Shown here: in pieces, positions 33,574-46,262 of the stretch
Numbering within the stretch: position 1 is the first letter of the stretch
Layout: each line of letters begins with the position of its first letter
From: Miscanthus floridulus
Lineage: Eukaryota; Streptophyta; Magnoliopsida; Poales; Poaceae
DNA: 64,000 bases
Reading direction: 5' to 3'
Assembly: GCF_019320115.1 (NCBI RefSeq)
Contig: NC_089591.1
Location: 56,420,078-56,484,077, forward strand
The notes under the pieces: model-generated
Database searches by the model: none
Seen by the model: the letters and a program-made list of their open reading frames with translations, nothing else
What the model was told of the DNA's origin: nothing
Program-made: the position numbers and the translations under genes

Positions 33574-33855
33574 TCTTCTGTTGTTTGGCCTTCTTCTGTT
33601 GTTCCTGTACCATGAGGTTCTCCCTCTTCAGATGTTGCTGCTGCTTCTAAAAAAATGAATGGTGAATTTCCTTTTAGCTTATGTTTTGGTGCTTGTCATG
33701 CTAGCACTACCAGGAAACCGAGTTGTGGACTTGCAGTGGTCTAGTGGAACAACTGTAACAAGGTAGGCCCTTTATTTTCCCCTTGGTCACTCCGCTTTAT
33801 ATTGTTGTGTCGAAACACTGAAAATTTTGGTTTAATCAATGGCACTGGAAGCACT

Positions 33856-35378
33856 ACTTCATTTGTAACTAAAAGGCCCTATATGTATGCTATATACTGG
33901 TCTTTTGTATTATGGGGAAGTGTCCCAAAAGTTCACTCAACTGAAATACCGAATACAGCACGGCGAAGCTGTCCAGCCCCAATTTTTTTTCGTCTACCTA
34001 CTAGATTTGCCGGCCGAAAAATGTCGAGCCTAACAATCAGCCTGACGATGATTCGGATCGGAACAAAGGAAGCAAAAAAACCACAAATAAGCGTCGAGTC
34101 GAAGGTGCCGCCCTGACGAGCTGGCCTTTCTGATGCATTTTTGGTCCACGTCACTGCTCAGCAGTATCATCTCTCAATTTGCGACGGTAGTGATGTACCG
34201 GTGGGCGCGCCCACCGCAATGCACCGCACTTCTTCTTCTTCTTCTTTTTTTTTTTTTTTTTGCTTGATTGAAAAGGACCGACAATTGCACCTATATGCAC
34301 GCGTTTGGATACCACACGTTACGCACGCACCCACCCTATATCTCCGTCTTCTTCCACGCTTTAGAAGAAGAGCCCTCCTGTGGGCGGCCACCGCCCAACC
34401 GCCGAGGAAAACCGACGGCGGCAAAGTGGGCTTCGCCATCGCCCCCGTGCGCACCACTCGCTTCGGCTGACACTGAGTCACTGATCAGCACCCTGTTCGT
34501 TTCATCGTTTACGTGGCTTATAAGTCAACTGATGATGTTTTGTTGTGAGAGAAAAACACTGTATCATAACTGATACGATCAAACAATCATGGTGAGTTAG
34601 TCAGCGAAACGGAGAGGAAGTGTTGTCCCGCGCTGTCCGAGGTAGGCGGAGATCCGTAGCGCAGGGGTTGGCCGGGAATCGTCGGCACTTGACGGGCGAT
34701 GACATTCGTGGCCAAAACTCGCAGGCAGGTATTTGGTTCCTCGTCAGACATAGACTAATTTACGAGACGAATCTATTAAGTCTAATTAGTCTATGATTTG
34801 TTAACGTGTTGCTACCGTAAACATATGATAATCATAAATTAATTAGGCTTAATAGATTCATCTCGCTAATTAATCTACTTTTATGTAATTAGTTTTATAA
34901 TCAGTTATATTTAGTCCTCCTAGATAGCATCCGAACGTTCGACGATGTGACACGGACTAAACTTTAGTCAAGGATCAAAACATTTCAGTCAAGAAAAAAA
35001 AAGTGCGGTGCACTGTGGTGGGCGCGCCCACCGGTACTTCGCTACCGTCGCAAATTGAGAGATGATACTCCTGCGCAGTGACGTGGACCAAAAATGCATC
35101 AGAAAGGCCAGCTCGTCAGGCCGGCACCTTCAACTCGACGCTTTTTGTGTTTCCTTGCTTTCTTTGTTCCGATCCGAATCATCGTCAGGCTGATTGTTAG
35201 GCTCGACATGTTTCGGCCGGCAAATCTAGTAGCTAGACGAAAAAAAAAACGTGGGGCTGGACACCTTCGCCGTGCTGTATTCAGTTTTCAGTTGAGTGAA
35301 CTTTTGGGACACTTCTCCAGAATACAAAAGAAAGACCAGTATAGCATACATCTAGGGTCTTTTAGTTACAAATGAAGT
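33856..35378. mobile_element. Long inverted-repeat element (arms about 376 bp) with MITEs nested inside
   Basis: The left arm 33856-34231 and right arm 35001-35378 are nearly perfect inverted copies, from acttcatttgtaactaaaag at the outside to ccggtgggcgcgcccacc at the inside. The 769-bp spacer contains a T run, a short MITE of the 'gttgtgagagaaaaaca' family (about 34488-34612) and a copy of the 'gacgaatct...taattagg' family (about 34735-34950). No transposase. Open frames inside the arms occur in mirror-image pairs and are not genes. A Mutator-like or foldback origin is likely, but no TSD was verified. Confidence 0.75.
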
Positions 35379-36545
35379 GGATCCACACACAAGGTGGATC
35401 CAATTCTGTGACATGGGTCCCACTTCATTTATGATGACTTTTTTTTCTTTGTTTCGGAATCATTTCTTCACTATCTCTTCGGTTGACTTACCGCCCACAC
35501 GAACGCTTATCTTATCGATAATGATGCTCACTGCGCCATTTTCTACCTGCGTTGTCGTGCCCATCCGCCCACCTCACTTCATGTTGCCGTCGTTGGTCTT
35601 CCGCAACGTCTCGCCCCATCCCCTACGGCCTCCTCCGCGTCGCATTCTCCACTGGACCTAGTCTGCCTCGCCTGCCTCCTTGCCACAACCGCCTCCATCG
35701 AGATGGCGAGCCGCGGCCGTCTCCACCGAGCCGGCGAGCCTCTATGACGGATGCTCCAGCAAGCCGGCGAGAGGGATGAGATTCGTGTGACGCCGCGCTC
35801 GACGGTGAGTTGCCCGTGCCACTACTGCACAACGAGGTTCATGGGCCATCGTCGACCTCCTCGTCGGCGTGCCTCGGTTTGTCCAAGCAAAACCCATGTT
35901 GCAAGAGTATATTTCAAGTGTTTCCGATGTTTCATCTGGATGTTGCAAAAGTAGATCGGAATGTTGCATATGTTGTGATGTCTATACACATATGTTTCAA
36001 GTGTATGTTAGAAATATTTCATCTCATTTTCTAGATGTATGTTTACAAGTGTTTCATCTGGATGTTGCGTGTGTTTTCACACATATGAAGTGTTTTCAGG
36101 TGTTTTTTGCAAGTGTTTCATATGTTTCAAAAGTAGATATGGTGTTGCAGCTAGTGTTTCTAATGCATATTTCATGTGTTTCATCTGTCTTCAGACGTAT
36201 GTTGCAAGTGCTGCATCCGTATGTTTTAAAAGTAGATCGGGTGTTGCATCTCTGTCTTCGCTTTTTTGTTGCCTCATCTTCGCCCCTGGTGTCTCCTCCT
36301 CCTCCTGACGGCGGGTAGGCATCTGCCGCCGCCTCCCCCTCTTCTGCTTGTTGTAGCTGCTGGCCGCGTGCATGCGCATGAGAAGCGAAGGGTGTGAGCG
36401 AGGACTCCCCACGTGCAGTCGGACGGGTCAGGTGACACAGGCCCATGTAGGCAGGCAGCGGGATGCAGGTGCGCGGGGGAGAGACGGAGTGCAGGTGCGG
36501 ACATCCGTCCGACATCCAGAGGCTAGCACTGCTCTTATCTTATTA
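35379..36545. repeat. Internally repetitive stretch ('tgttgcaagtgtttcatctggatgttgc')
   Basis: From about 35895 to 36265 the sequence is built of irregular copies of gtttcatctggatgttgc, atatgttgcaagtg and aaaagtagat motifs. It is flanked by GC-rich shoulders (35560-35860 and 36270-36500) whose overlapping open frames on both strands lack domains. The pattern is one I associate with internal regions of grass DNA transposons, but no ends or TSD were found. The superfamily is undetermined. Confidence 0.45.
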
Positions 36546-36647
36546 GAGCAAGTATAGGCTGTTAGCGGGCTTTTATGCTGACGTGGAGAAGAGAGGGGGG
36601 AGAAGAGAGAAGAGAAACGAGCTATAAGCTTACAGTCGGCTTATGCA
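36546..36647. mobile_element. MITE-like end, 'agagcaagtata' family
   Basis: tagagcaagtataggctgttagcg plus the downstream gctataagcttacagtcggctt match a small grass MITE family. Its inner sequence (ctataagccgacta) is carried into each unit of the adjacent tandem array. Confidence 0.45.
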
Positions 36648-37849
36648 CAAGAACCAAAAAGTTTTATAAGATAGATAAATAGGCTATAAGCCGACTAACT
36701 ATTATACGAGCAGGTTGATAGATTGATCGTAAGTTTCCATACAGTTAACAGTCGACTGTATACGACAGCAGCTCAGTGGTGGAGATCATGATGGGAAACG
36801 TAACCAACCCCACACAATCCACAAACACAGATGAGGTTGGGTAAAAACTAAAACCAACTTACTCGATTTAAAAAAAACAGCGTACTCGGTTGTAAAGCAG
36901 GTTTCAATTTCAGATCACCTCTGAAATTAAAGAAATTTTGCCCAAATATCTTTTGAGACTTATACATGAAGTATGAGTTTTTTTTAAAAAAAATTAGATA
37001 CATGAAGTATGAGTTTTTTAATTTTAGATCTGAACAAAATATTAACAAGGACCAAGAATTTTTATGAGATAGATAAATAGGCTATAAGCCGACTAACTAT
37101 TATACAAGCAGGTTGATAGATTGATCGTAAGTTTCCATATAGTTAACAGTCGGTTGTATACGACAGCGGCTCAGTGGTGGATGATCATGATGGGAAACGT
37201 AACCAACCCCACACAATCCACAAACATAGACGAGGTTGGGTAAAAACTAAAACCAGCATACTCAATTTTTTTTAAAAAAACAGCGTACTCGGTTGTAAAG
37301 CAGGTTTCAATTTCAGATCACCTCTGAAATTACAGAAATTTCGCCCAAATATCTTTTGAGACTTATACATGAAGTATGATTTTTTTTTAATTTTAGATAC
37401 ATGAAGTATGAGTTTTTTAATTTTAGATCTGAACAAAATATTAACAAGAACCAAGAAGTTTTTATGAGATAGATAAATAGGCTATAAGCCGACTAACTAT
37501 TATATGAGCAGGTTGATAGATTGATCATAAGTTTCCATATAGTTAACAGTCGGCTGTATACGACAAGCGGCTCAGTGGTGGAGATCATGATGGGAAACGT
37601 AACCAACCCCACACAATCCACAAACACAGATGAGGTTGGGTAAAAACTAAAGCCAGATACTCGATTTTTTTTAAAAAAAACAGCGTACTCGGTTGTAAAG
37701 CAGGTTTCAATTTCAGATCACCTCTGAAATTACAGAAATTTCGCCCAAATATCTTTTGAGACTTATACATGAAGTATGAGTTTTTTTTTTAAATTTTAGA
37801 TACATGAAGTATGAGTTTTTTAATTTTAGATCTGAACAAAATATTAACA
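36648..37849. repeat. Three tandem units of about 400 bp
   Basis: Units 36648-37045, 37046-37444 and 37445-37849 each start caagaaccaa(g)aa and run through taggctataagccgactaac, gatcatgatgggaaacgtaacc, tcggttgtaaagcaggtttc and end atctgaacaaaatattaaca. Differences are mostly T/A-run length changes and scattered substitutions. The recurring minus-strand 60-66 residue frames are repeat artefacts. Confidence 0.9.
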
Positions 37850-38640
37850 TTATTTATGACTACACATCTATTATACAACATAAATAATAGAAAATATAAT
37901 TATAAAGTTATATAGCATATGCATTAATGTAATGTGAAATTTAATATTTTTCTTTTAGTCAACACCGAAATTCATAAAAATTCGATGAAATGTCATAAAA
38001 CTACAAACCTTGTTGTAAAATCAAATTGGGCAGCCATAAGATTTGTTAAACTAAGATTAGGGGTAAGTATATTATATTATGTTATTAGCGGTCTAATATA
38101 TAGTGCCATATAATCTTATTAAGTCAACTTAATAGTTACCTATAAAACCTCCAATATGGAACAAGAATTATTGTGATTTACCTAGAGGCAAACCCAAAAT
38201 TTGAAGAACGTGTATTCAAAATTTCAAAAGATAAAAAAGATTGATTCAACCATATCTTTTAACATGTATAATTAGTTATACCCTTAAATACTATTGATCA
38301 ACAAAAGTAATAGGTATTCAATGAACCCTTAAATACCCCTCGAGCCCACCCTAAATTTACATGACAATAACAACTCATACAATTGCGTAAAGTCTTCTCA
38401 TAGTACTGTACTTATAATTTACAAATGTAATTGTTTCGCAGCAGCATCTCTTTATCTCACCTCTCTCACCATCTCCTCCGTAAAAATTACTGGCATCGGA
38501 TGAGACAACCTATAGAAACTCAACATACTTGGAATGTATATTTTAGAAAAATAATTTAAAATGGAACAATCTTTTTCAGCTTTACTACGCACCTATTTTT
38601 ATTTAATCTTCCATACTAGTAGTAACGACCAAGTGGACGA
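37850..38640. other. AT-rich intergenic stretch
   Basis: No ORF, repeat family or RNA gene was recognised between the tandem array and the GC-rich upstream region of the MICU gene. Confidence 0.5.
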
Positions 38641-39055
38641 CACTGTACACACGCGCACCATGTAAAGCAAAACCTGGTGCCGCGTACACCATATTTTTCC
38701 CTTTTGGGTTTGGCGGCCGGTTTTTTTTTTTTTTTTTTTTTTTTGCGTGGAGCCCGGGCGTCGGGTAATAACCATCGCAAAAGGCGTCCTCGCCACAGCA
38801 GCGACGCGTCTCCCACACGGCCCACACCCAGGCTTCCACTTGCCGCCGCGCCCGCCCCTCTGCCTCGTTTTCTCTCCTTCCCCTGCTCCTGCACCTACGC
38901 ATCGCCGCCTCCCCCTCTGTCCAGTGTCCACTAGTTCAGGCTCCAAAGTCATAGTCCTCTGTCCTCGTCTTCCTCCCGTATACCACCTCGTCCCTATCCG
39001 CAGCGACCGTTCGCCGCGCCGCGAGGCCCCCCTGATCCGACCGACCTCCACCGCC
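38641..39055 (+). promoter_or_regulatory. Promoter and 5' leader region of the MICU gene
   Basis: A T run of about 24 bases (from about 38721) is followed by a GC- and pyrimidine-rich stretch (38780-39055) typical of a cereal 5' leader. No convincing TATA box was found, consistent with a housekeeping-type promoter. ATG context ccgccatgg is close to the plant optimum. Confidence 0.45.
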
Positions 39056-39656
39056 ATGGCTCCCCTGCCCCGCGCGGCTCGCCTCCTTCGATCAGCCGTC
39101 GGGCGGCTGAGGTCGCCACCGCCGGCCCGGGCCTTCTCCAGCGCCGCGGCGACCGAGACGGGGGCGGGGAATGGACGCGAGGCCGTGATCGCCGCCGCCG
39201 CCGCCGTGGCGGTGGCCGGATCCGGGCTCGGGCTGTGGCTGAAACCGCCGTCGCTTGCCGACTCCGGCGAGGCGTCCAGCGGTCAGATCTCGGTCGCCGG
39301 CGCCACGGAGGCGCGGGAGGAGAACGGGTGGTTCCTGTTCGCAGGTGAGCGTCCTCCCTTTCCCGTTTGCTTCCTCCTGATGCGCTACCTCTCTTCTGTC
39401 TCCGTGTTTGCTGAGGGGTTTAGGTGGTCACCGCCGCCGTCGCTGTTGTTTAGTGTGGCTCTGGCTTATTGTTTTGCGTTAGGAGTTTGGAGCTTTGCTC
39501 TGTAAAGCTACACCTACAAGAGGTGCCAGGGTTATCTTCCCGAAGAGTGTCGCTTCTATTGATTTTGATCGCCTGCTTGCTTGAATTGCGACCTGTACGG
39601 TGCTCCCTCGGCTGTACCGATCCTGTTGTGGATAGGAGCATGTGATAAGCCAATTG

Positions 39657-39932
39657 TGACAGACCCTTGGCCGTCAGCGAGAAGCCGTCGACGTGAGCGT
39701 GACAAGAGGATCGCCGGATTCGGCAGAGCGGCGGAGGAATCTCACTCCGGCTCTTTACTGTTACTGTAATAATATTGTCGATGTTCATTACAGAGCTGGG
39801 TTCGGAAATAAGGCCGATGCCCACATACTGGGTCCCACATGTCATACAAACGTGATTACATAAATAGCTTAACTACGCCTTCTCTCAGTGAATACGCCTT
39901 CTTCGTCCTGTCATCACTCCTGAGGTGTGACA
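39657..39932 (-). repeat. 3' LTR of the Reina-type element
   Basis: Lacks a 9-bp stretch (aaggcccttgg region) present in the other LTR near 46420 and differs at a few bases. It is preceded on the minus strand by the PPT-like GGCAGGGGGAGT (39933-39944). Confidence 0.88.
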
Positions 39933-40761
39933 ACTCCCCCTGCCGAAGTTGCTGCTTGTCCCCAAGCAGGAGCTTCTGGGAACCGAAGCTTAATGACGTT
40001 GTAATCCTCCCGAGTGGTGGATGAAGACGGCAATCCTGTCCAGGACACAAGCACTTGGGTTACAGCATTGTTACCTTTCTTTACCATGCAGCGTTGGAGG
40101 ATTCGCTGAGGTTGTGCTGCTGCAGCCTGGAGGTCTGTAATCACAGGTAGGCTGGAGAAGACCGGTGTGTAGTCAGGATGAAATTGCTTCAATTGGGAAA
40201 CATGAAAGACAGGGTGTATGAGGCTGTCCTCGGGCAGCTCTAGCTTGTATGCCACTGTGCCCACTTTCTCTAATATCTTGTAGGGGCCAAAAAACTTATT
40301 TGCCAGCTTGGGAAATGGACGATTCGCCACTGAAGATTGTGTATACGGCTTGTAATTTGAGCAGCACCTGATCCCCAACACTGAACTGTTGGTCTGTTCT
40401 GTTCTTATCAGCAAAGTACTTCATTCTGTTCTCAGCTTGTTCGAGTCTCTGCTTAAGTATCTGGAGATGCAGTTCCCGGTGCTCAATTACCTCAGAGACA
40501 GTTTCAGCTGTACCTTGGGGAACAGTTGTGTTTGCAGCCAAATTAGGATCAGATCCATAGAGGGCTTTGAAGGGGGAGCAACCAATGGAACTGTGAAATG
40601 TTGAATTGTACCATAATTCAGCAAGTGGCAGCCATGATTTCCAGGTTTTTGGTGAGTCCTGAACTGAACATCTGAGAGTCCAAGCATTGATTGACCCTTT
40701 CTGTTTGTCCATCAGACTGATGGTGATAAGCAGTGCTCAAAGCCAAATTAACCTTGTAGAG

Positions 40762-41746
40762 TGTTGGGGGCAGGCCCCACCAATGGGCACCCCATATGGC
40801 TCAATCGCCGCCTAGGAGTCAAGGGCCAGAGCGGCATCAGCCCTCCGGCGTACCCAGCATTTCGCCCTATTAAAAGGCGAGAAGGTGTATGTGGGAAGAA
40901 GGAGAATTTGTGTCGAATCCCCTTCTCGCTAAAGCGAAATAAAGGCGGTGCAAGCCATCCCGTTTCTTGGCATCACTTTTCGCCATAACGAAATGGCGGA
41001 CCCCGCGGTAAAGGGCGGCCCGCGGTCCGCTCTCTGCCCCTTCGCCCCGGCGAGAGGAGCGGCCCGGCTGGGAAAGGTGCCGCTGGGCGGTGCGTGGTCG
41101 ATTAAGGCTATTCGCTCGGGCGAATAGCTGAAGCGAATAGCTGCTAATGGGTTGGTTGGTCGTTTCTGCAGGTTTCGCCATAGAAGGAGCCGGCCGCCTC
41201 TCACGTGGCCGACAACTACTGTCCGCCAGTGGCCCGTCTGGTCGGTTGAGCGGGCAACAAGGGGCGGAACCGGTCGGGTCCCTTCGTGCCGGCGCTACCT
41301 GAGATAGGGGGACTCCGGATGGCGAACAAGCCCAAAGCGACGAAGAATATTTCCCGAATTTGTAGTGGTTGTGAGGGCATTTATGTCCTGCAAAAAGCCT
41401 ACGAGCGTGTATAAATAGCCCTCGCAGGGGGAGTGTAGAAAAGGTGGAGAAATGAATAAAGTCTTTCGTTTTTATTTCGCTCGTGTCCGTTTAGCCATCT
41501 TTGCACTTGAATTCGCTAGCGAGGCAACCTAGTGTTCTAAGGCTCAGGCTTAGAACGACATAAAAAAAGGGGCAGACCCAATGCCAGAGGCTCCCACATG
41601 AGTGGGGACTAGGGAAGGGGAAAATCGAGGCAAGTCTTCCCCCCGCAAAATCTGCGGAGAGGACTGCTTCGAACCCGCGACCTGGTGACTCAGTGAGACA
41701 GCTCTCACCACTGCAACAGGCCTGCCCTTCTGAGCTTAGAACGACA
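40762..41746 (+). mobile_element. Solo LTR nested in the Reina integrase
   Basis: It starts tgttgggggcagg, ends ...gcttagaacgaca, and is bounded by the 5-bp TSD tagag (40757-40761 and 41747-41751). Removing it restores continuity of the host integrase reading frame around FKLY/KVNLALS. The LTR proper is 799 bp, with a TATA box gtataaatagcc at about 41411 and an aataaa signal at 41456, both oriented plus. No internal retrotransposon domain is present, so LTR-LTR recombination has removed it. A SINE sits at its right end. Confidence 0.85.
41563..41733 (-). mobile_element. tRNA-derived SINE (Au-like) at the end of the solo LTR
   Basis: On the minus strand it has a Pol III A box (TGGTGAGAGCTG region), B box GGGTTCGAAGC, a middle TTGCGGGGGGAAGACTTGCC, and the 3' end GCATTGGGTCTGCCCC followed by T7. 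The flanking TSD gcttagaacgacata is 15 bp (41548-41562 and 41734-41748) and overlaps the LTR's own tagag TSD, so it landed exactly on the LTR border. Confidence 0.85.
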
Positions 41747-44700
41747 TAGAGCTTGAATAATTCCTTCCAAAAGTTGCTCACAAAGATGGGGTCTCTATCT
41801 GTGACAATGCTTTATGGCATCCCATGCAACTTGACAATGTTGTCCAGGAAGATTTGAGCAATGGACATGGCAGTGTAAGGGTGTTTCACAGGAATGAAGT
41901 GAGCATACTTAGATAATCTGTCGACTACCACCAGAATAACTGTATGGCCTTGAGATTTGGATAGAGCTTCAATGAAATCCATAGACAAGTCTTGCCAAAC
42001 ACCTTCTGGTATAGGCAAAGGTTGCAGAAGGCCAGATGGGTGTTGATGAGAGTGCTTGTTGTGCTGACATACACTGCACTGCTTGATGAAACTTTCAACA
42101 TCAGTTTTCATGCCCTTCCAAGAAAACAGAGCATTCAGCCTGTGATATGTGGCTCTGACTCCTGAGTGACCCCCAACGGCACCCAACGGCACTAGAGTGA
42201 AAATCTGAGATTAGCTTTGTAGAGCTGTATTGTGACCAATCCATATATGGTTGTGGTGCTTAATCAAACCTTGGTCTAACTGAAACCCCTTGTCATCAGG
42301 ACTGTGTAGAGCTAGCTGGGCAAGTAATTGTTAAGCTTGTGGGTCAGTAGCATAAGAATTTAGGACCTCCTGTACCCACTGTGGTTGAACCACTGAAACA
42401 GCTTGGATAGCCATCAGATGTGCTACCCTGGACAAAGCATCAGCAGCTAGATTGTCTTTTCCTTGCTTATACACAATTTTAAATTGGAGCCCCATGAGTC
42501 TTGTCATGGCTTTCCTTTGCATTTCTGAGTGAAGGTTCTACTCCTTCAAATATGCTAAGGATCTGTGGTCAGTTTGAATAATGAACTCCTGTCTCTGGAG
42601 GTATGGTCTCCATTTTTCCACTGCCATGATCAGGGCCAAGGATTCCTTCTCATAAATGGATAAATTTTTGTGTTTCTCTCCCAGAGCTTTGCTGCGATAT
42701 GCCACAGGCTGTCCTCCTTGCATGAGCACTGCTCCAATGCCATCAATGCAAGCATCAGTTTCCACAGTGAATTGTGCTTGGAAGTTGGGCATAGCTAAGA
42801 CTGGTGTAGTTGTCATAGCTGTCTTGAGGTTATCAAAAGCTTGCTGAGCCTGCTCTGACCACTGAAATTGCTTGAGCCTGAGGATATTGGTAAGTGGCTT
42901 AGCTAACATGCCATAGTGTTTGACAAATTTTCTATAGTATCCAGTTAATCCAAGGAAACCCCTGAGCTCAGTCATATTGCAAGGTACTGGCCACTGTAGC
43001 ATTGCCTGAATCTTAGATTTGTCAGTTGTTACTCCTTTATCAGATATAATATGCCCCAGGTACTCTAAGCTCTGTTGTGCAAATGTACATTTAGATGCCT
43101 TCAAATAGAGTTTGTTGACTCTGAGGACCTCAAGTACTTGCTGTAGGTGTGAGAGATGCTCTTCCATGGATCTGTTGTAGATTAGTATGTCATCTAAGAA
43201 GACCAGCACAAAGTCTCTTAGGAATGAGTGAAGCACTTTATTCATGATACACTGAAATGTTGCTGGTGCATTTGTCAACTTTGAATTGGTAGTGGCCATG
43301 GTGTGTTTTGAATGCAGTTTTGTATTCATCCACAGGCAACATTCTCACTTGATGATAGCCAGACCTCATATCCAATTTAGTGAAAAATTTGGCACCATGT
43401 AATTCATCCAAGATTTCATCACTTGATTGTCATATTGTTGAGCTTTCTATAATCAACACAAAGTCTCCAACTTCCATCCTTTTTCTTGACCAACAAGACT
43501 GGTTTGGCAAAGGGACTGTGGCTGTGACAGATCAGGCCATTGTCTAGTAATTCCTTGACTTGTTTTTCAATCTCTGTCTTATGTTGAGGAGAATAGTGAT
43601 ATGGTCTGGAATTAATTGGGACAACATCAGGGAGTAGAGGGATAGCATGGTCAACTTCTAGGTGGAGGAAGTTGTTTGGGATCTTGAAAGACATCTGCAT
43701 ATTGAGTGAGAAGGAGCTGCAGGTTTTCTGAGTGAATGTGTTGCTTGGATTGTGGTTGAGTTGAACTTGTAGCTTGGTCAAGAATTACAAATGCCCAAAT
43801 ATCATTGCCCTTGGTGGATTTGTAAACCTGTTTTGCTGAAATTGTGCTTACTTGGGGTAGGGGTTGTTGCAAACCTTTCAGCACACTTGTTTGCCCTGAT
43901 GTTGGAACTGCAATGTTTTAGCTTCCCAATCACATTTCATTGGACTGTATGCCTTGAGCCAATCATGACCCAAAATTGCATCATAGGGAAGCATATCCAG
44001 GACAATCATGTCTGTGGAGAATGAATGCCCTTGAATATACCACTGTAGGTTCTCAACCTGTCTGGTGGTTTTCATCCACTGTCCATTTGCCATCTTCACT
44101 TTCTGTGGGGCAATTGGTGCTGTTGGTAATTTAGTCAACTGCACAAACTGGGAGCTTACAAAGCTGTGGGAGCTTCCTGTATCAACTAGAATGAGCATGG
44201 TCTTGTTCTTGACAGTGGATTTAAGTTTGATGCAGTTCAGTGAATCAGTTCCTGATATGGCATTCAGAGAAAGTTGGCAAAAATCTTCAGTGATCAGGTC
44301 CTCTATTGCCATCTCATTGACTCTTCACTGATTTCTCTGTCCAAGTCATTCAGGGCCAATGCATTGAGTTGTGGCTTGTTCTTCTTGGTGCAGACATCGA
44401 GGTGACCAGGCTCAAATTTTTCACCACAATGAAAACACAAGTTGTTTGCCTTTCGATAATCTCTCAGTTGTCTATCCCTCCACAGAGTACCATATGTTGG
44501 TGGTTGCCTGACCTCAGGTCTCTGTTGTTGTGGTTTGGTTGCTTGATTATGGCGCTGAAATTTTTGTTTACCTCTATCCTAGAACTTTCTGCTGGATCTT
44601 TGCAATGAGGGCTGCCCTGTCAACAGTCAATGGAACCTGGGGTTCGACAGTGGCCTTGATATCATCCTTCAAGCCAGCAAAATATTGTGTAGCAAAGTAC

Positions 44701-46245
44701 AACTCATCATGCTTGGCACTGTGCATTGTGATCTTGTACTGCAGTGCATGGAATTGGGCTGTATAATCTTCCACTGTTCCTATTTGCCTCAAAGCAATCA
44801 GATCTGCTAGAGCAGTTCTATAGTCATCACTTCCAAATTTGGACTGAATGTCCTGGCAAAAAGTTTGCCAATTGACAGTAGGAGTACTCAGCTTGTATGC
44901 TTCCCACCACATTGCAGCATTGTCTTGTAAATACATAGTTGCAGCAGTAACCCATAAACTCTCAGGGATGGAGTACATGGTGAAATAGTTGTTGCATTTG
45001 TTGATCCATATCTTGGGGTGGTCACCAGAAAATGTTGGAAACGGCATCTTTGGTAAAGTGTGGTGTGGTAGCTGATCTTTCTTCTGATTGTTATCTTCTT
45101 TGGTTTCTTTCTTGGGTTCATCAAACTTAGTTCTTGGACGCTTGGACGAGCTAGGTTTGAGTGTGCCCTTGCCTTTGTCATCTGCAAATACATTTGTGAA
45201 TGGTGCTTCCTCTTCAAACACTGCTGAGCCTGAGCTACCACTGACAGAATGAGCTTCTTCGTCGAACTGGCGAAGAGTCAGTTGAGCTACTGCATGGCCA
45301 TTCGCTTTGACTTGTTCTGCAATAAACTTTTGGTCAGATGCCACATTGTCCACCCTGCGGATGTTGTCTTGAAGCTGAGTCCTCAGATCTTGCTGTATGA
45401 TGTCGATGTCAATCAATCGAGCAAAGAGCATGTCAAAGTTGTCCATGACTGAGTCCCAACGAGTCTTCTCATCCTCGTTGCTGCGAGGCATTTCGTCAAG
45501 CAGGATTTGTGTCTGCTTTGAAGGTTTTGGAGGAGCCGTGATGAAACACTGGTGAAGCACAGGCTTGGATCTTGTCCTCCCCTCTGTCGTGCTACACCTT
45601 TACACTCAACACCTGGACGTGAGGCGGGATCGAGGGATTTTACACAGAGACGAAGGCTCTGCAACCCAAATCCTCAGACACGTCCTCGCCGTTCGCCACC
45701 GCACCGCAGAAAACAATCAAACTCCAGAATTTTACATGAGGACAAGTGCCCCGCAACCCTTGTTCGATGTTTAAAGCGTGCTAATTGGAAAGAATTTGAG
45801 CAGAATAGGAGATGCTCACAGTGGTTCTCGCCTCCTAACCCAAGGTTTGTTGGTGTAGTCCCCCAGTCGATTGTCAAGCCGTAGATGAAGTGGATCTGCG
45901 AGCCAGGGTGATGGATTGGGGTGGAGATGGTGGGGCTCAAGCTAGGGAACACCGTCGCCGCTGCTGACCTAGTTCAACCAAAGGAGGGACCTATGAGACC
46001 TGACGTCGAACACCACGCAGGCGTGGACGGAGATCACCTGCCGACCGGAATTACGAACTGCAGATCGAAGCACACGGTTTCGGAATGTACCGATGGAAGC
46101 TGAGCGCCTTGGTAGTGGTGATGGTGGTGACGCCGGTCGCTAGGTCCGCCGCCGGGGTTGTTGGAGATGAGGGGCGAAGCCGAGATGACGAGCGACGCGG
46201 CACCGGGATGGGGATTGGGTGGGTAGGGTTGTTGCTGAGGAAGGA

Positions 46246-46260
46246 CCGCCTTTGATACCA
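46246..46260 (-). other. Primer-binding site of the Reina-type element
   Basis: Minus strand TGGTATCAAAGGCGG starts two bases from the LTR end. This resembles the initiator tRNA-Met complement with one change (A for G at position 9). Confidence 0.8.
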
Positions 46261-46262
46261 CT

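Larger units (their letters stand above)
39914..45560 (-). pseudogene. Decayed gag-pol polyprotein of the Reina-type element
   Basis: The start is the ATG at 45560 (MLHQCFITAPPKPSKQ); the stop at 39914 lies 19 bases inside the 3' LTR. Gag (45560-44574) is uninterrupted until a stop after QQKVLG. A CFHCGEKFEPGHLDVC zinc knuckle lies near 44440, protease LVDTGSSHSF near 44190, [17 protein letters not shown] near 43450 and FLDDILIYN near 43190, and RNase H ETDACIDGIGAVLM near 42740. The integrase has CSVCQHNKHSHQ and SMDFIEALSK (42150-41950). It is cut after FKLY at 41752 by the nested LTR and resumes at 40756 with KVNLALSTAYHHQSDG. A chromodomain with VLVSWTGLPSSSTTREDY ends it (40050-39950). 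Stops and frameshifts separate several blocks. Confidence 0.88.

Noticed and set aside
36648..37849. CRISPR-like array
   Set aside because: Units are about 400 bp and contiguous with no spacers, in a plant nuclear context.
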